From: Ophiosphaerella korrae
Taxonomy: Eukaryota > Ascomycota > Dothideomycetes > Pleosporales > Phaeosphaeriaceae
NCBI GenBank assembly: GCA_028456385.1
Contig: JALNQF010000004.1
Span: 186,001-250,000 of the forward strand
DNA length: 64,000 nucleotides
Direction: 5' to 3'
The notes below the pieces were generated by a model. The model was not told the DNA's origin. It did not search any database and saw only the letters and a list, made by a program, of their open reading frames with translations. The first letter of the stretch is position 1. Every line of letters starts with the position of its first letter. The translations under genes and the position numbers were made by a program. Positions 55,716-64,000 of the stretch are shown one piece after another.

Positions 55716-58146
55716 ATCGCTATCAGGCGCCGATGATGCGCTGAAGAGATAAGGGCGGATGATGTAGTAAGAGGGTTGACCGGGGCCTGGGTGCGCTGAT
55801 AGACGATCCGGGCCGTTGACTCGTCTCAGGAGTCAGGTGCCGGGAGGCAAGACGGATGGATGTACTGTCTTGTGTTGCACCAGTCACACGGCGGCAGTTG
55901 ACCAGGGCTTATCGCGTGGGTATGGGAGACGATGCAGGTGCACGGTGAGTAAGGTGAGGGAGGGTAAGGATAGGACGAGGCAAGAAAAAGCAAGGTTGGG
56001 CAGGTAGGGAAACGGAGGGTCAGGACGGGTGTCCTAGGTTGCCAGTCACGGCGGCGAGAAGAATGAGGTGGTTGATGGTTCGCGCCGTCATTGAGGTATG
56101 TGCGGAAGGCGAGGAAGATGAATGCTGGGCGCACGAGGGGTGCAGACAGACCGGCGAAGAATCACGGCTCGAACTGGCTAGGACACAGTGCGGGGCGCGA
56201 GAAAGCACATAACCCGGGGTGGGAGGGGTGGAAGAGCTTGGGTGCGCGCAACAGCGTTGTGCGAGTGTTTTTGAAGTTGAGGGTGAATTGCATGGTACGA
56301 ACATGTGCCCAAACATGTGCCAATAGGCCCGTGCGCTTCGTCCGTTACGTGATGGCAACCTGCGTGCGCCCAGAGCGGCTTAGCGGCTAGGGTTGCAAGG
56401 AAAAGGCCATCCGACGTCCGAGTGATAAGGCCAGGAGGGAGCCAATGGGAGCCCCATGTCCCCCACTGGCCGTTCTGGCGCGTAAAAGTATTATGCCAAC
56501 TCTGAGCAGCTATCTCGGCCTCATTTCGAGCCTGCTATCGCGCGACCTCGACTCCATAACACCCAGCCAAGCAGAGGTTGCTCTTAGGTACTGTTTTCCC
56601 CTTCTAGTGTTGGCACACGCATCATTCCATTTTCTCCCGTTATCAGCCTGACCAGGTCCTGTCTCGGCTCTCCCGTCTGCTGAGAGCCGTGCAGACCCAT
56701 GGAAACACTCTCTGACTACCACGGTACCTACCGAGTGCAACGAGCGCAACTGCAACTGACCCCCCAAAATGCGCACGTGCCGCTCTCCGCAAACTCGCCA
56801 TTACTCCAGACAACACCCTGGTCGTCTTGATCGTGCTGAGATCTCCGCCCCGCCACACCCCTGCTCTCACCACACCGCTGGCTACCCAGCCCTCCCATTC
56901 AGGCAGAATCCAGTTCCCGCTCCGATCGCCGGCTCCCGGTCTCCTTTGTCAATCCACATCGCCAGATACCCAATTATGTCATGCTAGCCTCCTCGAGCAG
57001 CGTAACGCGATTCAGCCGCGGGTTTTTCGCCTGCGCCAACCCTTCCAAGCCCATGTCGTGCATTTGTACGTAACATCGTAAGCTAGTCATCCGAAAGCAG
57101 CAAACCACCCCAACTCTGAGTAGAGATGCTGCATGATGACCCAAGCCTTTCGTTATTATGTCGCCCACCTTTTACTGTCCTGCCTTATCTCACATATCAA
57201 AGCCCATGCATTCATTGCCTTTTATGCAACCAAGAGCCGGATACCCTCCATGCCCTTTATGCCTACTGCACGGCATGGGGCGTGCATCCTCTTTTAGGTC
57301 CATCAATTTGGCCGATGGGTGTCATCAGCAACTCCATAACCCATGTATCTGCTCGTGAGCCGCCGTAAGCTATGGCGTCGCTGCGCACCTCGCTCCGCCT
57401 GCTGCAACTGGTGTAACATTTCCTCGACCAAATCTTTGTGCTCCAGAACCCAGAAATAGAAATTCGCCGTTGTTGTCACAAAATCTATTCCACGTAGATC
57501 TGCATGTGATAGACAGCTAAAATGCCTAGCGTGATAGTAAAGAGAAAACCTGTAGGGAATTCCCGGGCCGACTTTCCCGGCAAGAGTCACCATTCACGTG
57601 ACACTCGGCTGTTTGGGCGGGACTGGATCTTGGAGTCATCCTTGATGAGAGGCCAGTTGGCAGGACCGTATCGTGGGTAGATCAAGGGTTCTCGCTCAAC
57701 ATGAAATTTCGGCCCTATTAAGATACACTCAAAGTCCGAGCGGTCCTCAGTTAGGGAATGTCACGTGCATGATCGTAACAACCAACACTTTAAGCCAGCA
57801 CCAGTGCAGATGTTCGAATCCCAGCCTAGTATTCAAATTCACTTTAATCCCAACTCTGTGCCACCATTTAACTCAAACTCAGACCCCTGCCTCGTTCGAT
57901 AAGCATGTCTTGGATCTCGAGTGTCGCATGCAAGCTTCTAAACTCCATCTATTCTATTTCTAAATATATTGACTTTGCCAAGTCCTCTCAATCTGGGTAT
58001 TGGAGCCAGAAACAATGGTATCTAGCACCACAAGACTGACGCCCCTGCGCACAGCAATCCCAATTCTATGTCTTGGCCCCCATGACTGCTATAACCCCCC
58101 CATGCCCCAAGACCAGCCTCTTATTCCAAACACGCCCCCAATGCTA
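55716..58146. other. Long intergenic region
   Basis: 2.4 kb between the 5' end of the Zn2Cys6 gene and the 3' end of the C2H2 gene. Rich in short GA/CT-biased tracts near 55900-56400. A T-loop-like GTTCGAATCC at about 57812 has no matching stems, so no tRNA is called. No gene is supported. Confidence 0.45.
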
Positions 58147-60723
58147 CTACAATGGGTAAATATCCACAGAATTTGTCAGCTTCGTTGGCACTGCCGCTGT
58201 CAATGAACTATGGAGCACAAGCCCACCAACAACACTTCCTGGTATTTTTCTAAATAATTCCTGGGCATTAGACGTCGGCATCTCATCGTCTTCGCGCACA
58301 TAGACTCGATTCCGAGTGGAGGCATCGAGGCGTCTTCTGTAAAATGTAGGACAGGTACTCAGGGCCTTAGGACCAAGGGGTCCGGCGAGTTTCTCGGACT
58401 TTGGGTGTGACACTAAATGCATAGGCGTAGAGCCCTGCAAAGCTGAGCTCGCGCCTGCAAAATCAGCAGAGGCTGCCCGGGAGAAGAAGTGTGTTGAGGC
58501 GCGTATTTTTTCCTCGGGTGGAATCGTTACACTTGATTGCTTGCGGCGCAATTTATTTGGTTCTACGCGTTGTGGAATTTCGGTGAGTTCCATAAAATTT
58601 GTTGGCGTGGGTTGGACTCGGTCGTCTTTGAAGTGCTTCTTTTTCTTAGGTGGCACTATTGGGTCGGTACCAGAGTAATAAGCATGTGGCTTTACTTCGG
58701 CTTGACGAAAGATGGAGGGTCTCTCTTTGCGGCTTGATTTCAACAAAAAGGTCCAACCTGCGAATAGGGTGCTATCGTATAAAATCTTGTGGTTGTCTTG
58801 GAGATGCTGGCGAAACATCTGCCCTGAGAAATACAGTCCTTGGTTGCATGTGCGAAAGTTGTGTTGTATCATATGCTCCTTTAGAATCGTGCCGTTCACT
58901 TTACCCTCTGCTCCTTGCGCGAGCGGATCATTACAGTAGCAGCATACAGCTTCGGGTTTGCGTAGGGACCCAGTTGGATATATTGTGTATTGGATGCCAG
59001 GCAGAAAGCTGCATGACCACATAGAACATACTGGATGAAGTTTCTTTGCTTTAGCAAGTGTTTCAAATGTTCTCTTGCAGTATGCACAGCTATGCGGCAG
59101 ATCTCTAGTTATGCTTAGCAATGATCAGTTGTCAAAAACTAGGCCACATACGTATACCCTGGCTTCGCTTTTGCCTCGAGCACTTCGTCGTGGCCGACTC
59201 TTTCTTTCCACCAGGACATCATATCGGCTCCTTCCGAGAAGTGTTGAGCTACATGAGCTGTACGCTCTTGATATGTTGTAAACTTTGATCCACAAAAGCC
59301 ACAATGGAGTGCTTGATGACCAAGCTCAATCGGCAATGGCTGTCGCCAGGCATTTTCTAATTCGGTCAAACGAGCGGGTTTCTGGCCAGGACTCACTTTA
59401 TGGACTTGCGAAATATGCAGCAAGAAGTGATCCTTTCGTCCAAATGTTCGCTCTGATAAAGGTTTCTCTTGACAAGATAAGTAGTTGTGGTCAGCAAGAT
59501 GGGCTGGACTTGGGTGGCTCTTCTCACAGAAAGGACACCTGGTGGGAAAAGCTCCTGTCCTAGGGCAGCACACCCAGAGCTCTTCAGGAATATGGATAGT
59601 TCTTTCGTGTCTCATCCACTCTGCTTGACTGTGGAAGCGTTTCTGGCAGAATGTGCAATAGAACTTGAGCCGTTTGGCTGGCGGACTGGTGATTGTATGT
59701 TCGGACTTTGGAACTGTCGAGGTTTGACGGGCTTCTTCGTCAAGAGCACCGTTAGATTTACTCTTGCGTGGCAACCGGCCCAATGGTGGGTCATTTGTCG
59801 AACCAGCAGTGCTCGGCCTATCCGAACCCTCGTGGGTAGGGCTGAATACTGTTCTTGGTCTTGTGATGCCTGTTGGGCTCAGTGGATCTCCACCCAATAT
59901 CCATGCCAACTTTGGGTTCGCGGCTATGATTGCGTGGGCAGACTCGTCTGTTATCCTAGTGGGAAGAGGCCCCTGGACGTCTCGGTCGATTCTGAACTGT
60001 CGCATTAAGAATTCTAACTCTTTGGCCTTTTCCTGTATCTTTAAAATTTCTTCCTCGGCCTTTGCACGATAATTGATCCCTGTATCTGGAGAGTACCCCG
60101 GCATAAACTTTTCAATGCTTTCAGCCCATTCCTTGGCTATGTCAACAGGCCCAACAGTACCACTCGTTAGTGGTCTATCTGGCGAGTTGCTCTCTGTCCG
60201 ATCCGAACGCAACCACTGAGCATTGTGATGAACAACAGGGCTATTTGGTATCGCACTACGCTGAAGTTTAGACCTGGAATCAACCGTGTACAAAGTATCT
60301 ACCGTCTCAGGCACGCTGGCGGTCGTGTAGAAGGTTCGTCGACCCTCTGAGTGGACGTCCATAGAGGTATCTCGTGAGATATACATATTAGATGCAGAAT
60401 CCATTCGCTCATGAGGAACCCGCCTTTGGAGGGCAGCACTGATAGCCGGGGCAGACGCTGCTTCGTCCGATAAGGGGGCACTCAAGTACCGTTCGATAGA
60501 CATCCTGCTAGTCATACCAGAAGCAATCCTTATAAAACCCTTGTCGTCCACAATCGTTGGAATCCTCGGGGGCCTGGATGTGACCATTTCGCGCGCAATT
60601 GGCTTGGCCTTGTGGCCTGGCAAATGTGCTTCTAGAAGATAATTAGCATGATAAAAGACCCCGATAGTTGCGCGTACCGGAACGCTGTTTACGTATGCGT
60701 CGATTTTGAAACCACGTCTTCAT
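58147..60723 (-). CDS. C2H2 zinc-finger protein with a homeodomain recognition-helix motif at its start
   Basis: Exons supported: 60723-60678, 60631-59152 and 59104-58147 (827 aa from ATG 60723). Exon phases match throughout. The start region reads KTWFQNRRIRKQRS, the helix-3 signature of a homeodomain (WFQNRR), without the first two helices. A disordered part follows, then a helix with KAEEEILKIQEKAKEL and a cluster of zinc fingers: FYCTFCQKRFHSQAEWMRHE (C2H2), CPFCEKSHPSPAHLADH, HFLLHISQVH and HCGFCGSKFTTYQERTAHVAQH. After the second intron comes HSCAYCKRTFETLAKAKKLH and another Cys-rich unit (CCYCNDPL). An upstream extension is possible: 61080-60847 and a longer exon 60765-60678 join in frame but still do not give helices 1 and 2. 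Likely a nuclear DNA-binding protein. Function unknown. Confidence 0.75.
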
Positions 60724-62316
60724 TGTGGGAGAAGTTAATTGTTGTTGGTTTCTCGCTCGAGATGCCTAGAATATAGAGGTAGGCTGTTGAAATAGAAGAT
60801 ACTGGAAGCTGGGATTTGTATATTATCAATGACCAGCGCCGATCACTGCATTCGAGAACACTTCCGAATGGGTCCATTTAGGCTGCTGCGGGAAGTTAAA
60901 TGCAGGCACAGAGATACACCATGATATAATAGACTGCGCCTGATGGTCAAAAGTGGAATGTCTGATAGTACCCAGATGTGAAGCACGGGCCGAGAAAGGG
61001 CTGAAACTCGGTGTTCCCGGTAGGTGGCAATGCTCGAAACGGTCAGCTTTGAGCAGGGATGAAAAGTAACTGTTTGACATGCACAACTACAGCCGACAAG
61101 TTGCCACGTCAAGCCGTTGAAGGAAACGATGTACACCGCTCATAGCATGGACTAATAAGCTGGGCGAACACTGTTGCGTTCAAGGCACATAACAGCTTAA
61201 GCAGCCTCCAGAAGTACGTTGGGTATGGTCGGACGGTGACAAAGTGTCAGGAGAGTTCAACTGTCGTGACGTTGTTGTGTATCAACATTTACGGAGAGGG
61301 TTGAGGGAACACATAGAGCGTCTATCTGGTCATGCCTTACCAACTACTTTCCATACACGCCTGTTATCTTGAAGTCATCAAGGCACTACGCAATCATGAT
61401 GAACGATGATTGAAAGTGTCATCTCTCGCGAAGCTGCACACGTCAGGCAACAAGCACTGTAACAATGGTACCGATAGCTGCAAGGGGTAACATGTTAGCA
61501 TGGGAATCAAAACAAGGAGAGTTTGGTTCAGTGATTTATCCAAAGTGACGGGATTGATGGAGTCGATGCGGGAGGATACAGGGTCTGATTGTGGGGTCAG
61601 CCAATAGGAAACGGAAGAGAGGTTATTAACCCAGCTCTGTCTAACATGCATTATAACGCTGGCGTCGACTTTATGCATGATATTGTTCTGGAAGTCTTGG
61701 GGAACACTAGCTTTATACGGCTTGAAGAAGACTTAATAGAACGTTGCGCAAATGCGAACTATCAAGGAAAAGCGCGTTCATGCGTAGACACAAACCAGCG
61801 GATGTTCAGGTCATGCGGATATGATTGAATGTATATGCCGAGTTGCTACAGATCTAGGGTAATCAGAAGTAGGAGTCGTGTGATGTATCCTGTTCGTCCC
61901 TAATGGAGGATATACCAGGAACAAATTGCGCGAGAGCTGCGACTGAACGAAAACAACAACTTCAATCAATACCTCGTGTTAAGGAGAAACCGTACGCCGA
62001 GGCATGACATTTCGTACCTAGAAGATCTTCGTATCTCTCATGATAGTCGTGTATGTACAAATGCATCTAACTCCTTGAGAGGCGTCGTTGTGTAGACTGT
62101 TTGCACGAGCCATGCGGCTCTAGTTCCGGCAAGGCAAACATTCCACCATTATCGTGTCGTCATTATACCGAACGTGTCTCGCTCGGAAAGAAAAGAGAAA
62201 GTGGAAGGTATTGGCGCAAGAAGTGCATTGTATCCTGAGAGGGCAAGCGTAGTGCGCATGTCGAATAGAAAGTGTTCGCCAGGGCCCTTTGATCTGACGT
62301 GGGGACAATAGAAGCA
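60724..62316. other. Intergenic region with a possible 5' exon of the C2H2 gene
   Basis: 1.6 kb upstream of the C2H2 gene. The frame at 61080-60847 (starting MSNSYFSSLLKADRFEH, ending before a possible GT donor) is protein-like and may be a 5' exon. The rest holds no supported gene. Confidence 0.4.
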
Positions 62317-62834
62317 TTAGTGCATTGGGGGCTGGTAATTGATTGGTCGCCTGTATGTGTTAGGCGTCTGTGTGGTGTACAGATGGTGCTCGGGGACGTA
62401 CTTGAAGAGCAGAATGTGAGGTTCTGGCTCATGGACTTCATAATGTTCCCAACCCAGGCTCTGCAGTCGAGTCAGATTATAAACTTGATACTTGATTTTG
62501 ATGTAGCTGTGGTACTGTACCTGTGTGATGCCGAGTGCTCTCCACTCTTCCTCCCACAGCAGTTTCAGGGTGCCTCGCGCGTCAAAGTAGTCCTTGGGAA
62601 TGGCCTTGAGCATCTGTTTTGGGAGCTGCACGTGACGGTACTCATATGCGTCATCTGAATATCTTATGCACCTGTTAGATCCGGACGCGTCCAACGAGTC
62701 TGGGGCTTTTTGACGCACCTAGCCGAATAGTGGATGGCGTCGACAAACTCGTCTAGCTTCTCTTTTTCATGCTCGGAGAGTGGGCGTGGCTTCCTGTTGC
62801 GGCGGGTGAAGTCAATGTCCATCTCGGCGGTCAT
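62317..62834 (-). CDS. CKS1: Cks1/Suc1 cyclin-dependent kinase regulatory subunit
   Basis: Four exons: 62834-62719, 62662-62521, 62460-62402 and 62350-62317, giving 116 aa (S. pombe Suc1 113). Starts [20 protein letters not shown]. The Cks fold is clear: [62 protein letters not shown], then [22 protein letters not shown] and the anion-pocket residues are intact, and HEPEP is the beta-hinge. Family knowledge: Cks1 binds CDK and phosphorylated substrates to promote multisite phosphorylation in G1 and mitosis. The first acceptor (tgcataag) was chosen over a nearer aacag because it restores HYSARYSDD. Introns 62461-62520 (60 nt) and 62351-62401 (51 nt) have no stop and keep frame if retained. Confidence 0.95.
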
Positions 62835-64000
62835 GGTGAGGCCTGAAGCGAGGGAGGAGCTCGTGTGCTCGTGCAGTGGGGTGAGATGCGAAGCACAGCT
62901 GGCGGGGCCGGAGCGGTCAGGCAGCTGCAGCGCGGGGTGAAGTGCACGGCTAGGTGTTTGTGCTGGGTTGATTGCAGTGTATCAACCAAGCAAGAGATAT
63001 CTAACAAGAAAAGAAGAAGACTTCGTCACAGCGCGAACACAACAAACCTTGTTTACAGCGTCGTGAAATTCGGGACGTGTTGCATGGGGTCACGCGTCCG
63101 AGCTTTGCGCTAGCCTCCTCCAACGGCTCGGCTAGCCATGTTCTTACCACGACCTCCGATTCTGTGCCCACCGCTCCGACCATCATCCAGCCACGGTTGC
63201 GCCCTCGGCTCTGTTCATAACTATCTACATGTCATCTGTGCCATCCAGTCCACTTTTCGGTGTTATTTATGCATCGATTGGAAGCCCATACCGCCTTTAC
63301 AAATGCGGTATACCCACTAGCAGCTGCTAACATGTATCAGTCTTGAACCGGACGGACAACTTGACCAGGACATTTGCATGCATCTCCCATTCGCAGCCAT
63401 ACCCCGGACATGTCCGAACTACCCGGGTCCTCTGGTACGGAGTCTTTGTACCAATTCTCTCTATTTTACAAAGTCTATACATAACCTCGGCCCTTTCCTT
63501 GCCTCTCTTCATATCCTTTTCTGTCTAGAAATAATTGAAAACCGGGGACCGGTAGCGCTGCATACATCTACAAGCCTGTAGATATGCTCGAAACTGGAAG
63601 GTTCACAGCATGGCTGGTCGGGGTCCGGCTCTGTTCGCTCGGTCCAACTACTCCTTCATCGTCCCTACGCTGGCTGTCACCATGGTCGAAATGAGCAGCT
63701 TCAGTCCGGTTCAAGGATAGTGACAGTGATACGCGCGTATCAATCTGCAATATATGTCTCGGACAATGATGCACGATAATTTATACTGCGTCATCCGGAC
63801 GTGTCCACAATCTTGGGGGTATCCACCGAGCAGTAGTATTACCAAAGCGTCTCAGCTATACTTCAGTCCTATACCTATCTAGCGACTTTTTTTTTATAAG
63901 GACTACGATGGAATGCAGCCAGATAAAATAGATACTTAGTCTCTCTTTACTTTGCCCATTTCAATATTACTTTAGCAAATAGGGTAACGTGTATGTTACT
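62835..64000. other. CKS1 upstream region and right flank
   Basis: 1.2 kb with no supported gene. It contains CKS1 5' sequence and pyrimidine-rich tracts. Nothing else recognised. Confidence 0.45.

Noticed and set aside
57765..57850. Possible tRNA: GTTCGAATCC resembling a T loop
   Set aside because: The sequence around it does not form a T stem or acceptor stem, and no A box is found upstream.

Overview
This window is nuclear chromosomal DNA of a filamentous ascomycete. The short GT-AG introns (about 48-90 bp), dense gene packing on both strands, fungal-specific families (Zn2Cys6 regulator, GH128 glucanase, Rtc4, Tma22) and the style of the lineage-restricted proteins fit a dothideomycete, probably Pleosporales. 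The order is inferred from recognition only, because no database search was possible. Most genes are conserved housekeeping genes. I see no intact transposon, CRISPR array, tRNA or rRNA gene. All exon coordinates below come from reading splice signals and reading frame by hand.

Layout. 1-228: 3' end of a Cmc2-like twin-CX9C gene. 461-2474: divergent NTR2 (-) and SmG (+). 2999-4265: stand-alone ACAD10/11-type APH kinase (-). 5307-7766: CLIP-170/Tip1-like CAP-Gly protein (+). 8280-14894: the U5 snRNP helicase Brr2 (+). 14895-17666: AT-rich gene-poor stretch with wreckage of a short F-box-like family. 17667-19941: membrane-anchored TAP-type peptidase (-). 20989-21775: glycine-rich RRM protein (-). 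23394-25452: uncharacterised disordered protein (+). 25878-26933: inorganic pyrophosphatase (+). 27146-27496: mitoribosomal mL53 (-). 27777-29220: Sec20 SNARE (+). 29466-31070: Rtc4 (-). 31474-32694: Rcl1 (+). 32895-35372: Kex2 (-). 36106-41389: giant PhoD-like phosphatase (+). 42210-42953: Tma22/DENR (-). 43264-44683: Erg10 thiolase (-). 44986-48022: Snu114 (+). 48859-49736: secreted GH128-like glucanase (-). 51983-52624: GNAT acetyltransferase (-). 53296-55715: Zn2Cys6 regulator (-). 58147-60723 or further: C2H2 protein with a homeodomain recognition-helix motif (-). 62317-62834: Cks1 (-).

How the genes relate. Four core spliceosome genes lie in 48 kb: NTR2 (disassembly), SmG (Sm ring), and the U5 partners BRR2 and SNU114. 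A second theme is the secretory route: Sec20 (Golgi-to-ER SNARE), Kex2 (late-Golgi protease) and a GH128 enzyme whose N-terminus carries dibasic sites of the type Kex2 cuts. Several pairs are divergent with short shared promoters (NTR2/SmG 253 bp, mL53/SEC20 280 bp, ERG10/SNU114 302 bp, RTC4/RCL1 403 bp, KEX2/PhoD 733 bp).

The points most worth a second look are the peroxisomal-type C-terminus of the APH kinase, the open N-terminal extension of the pyrophosphatase, the HD-C2H2 gene model, the degenerate repeat-family relics, and a set of unusual splicing features (GC-AG intron, tandem acceptor, stopless 3n introns, microexons). I found no convincing wholly new multi-gene system.
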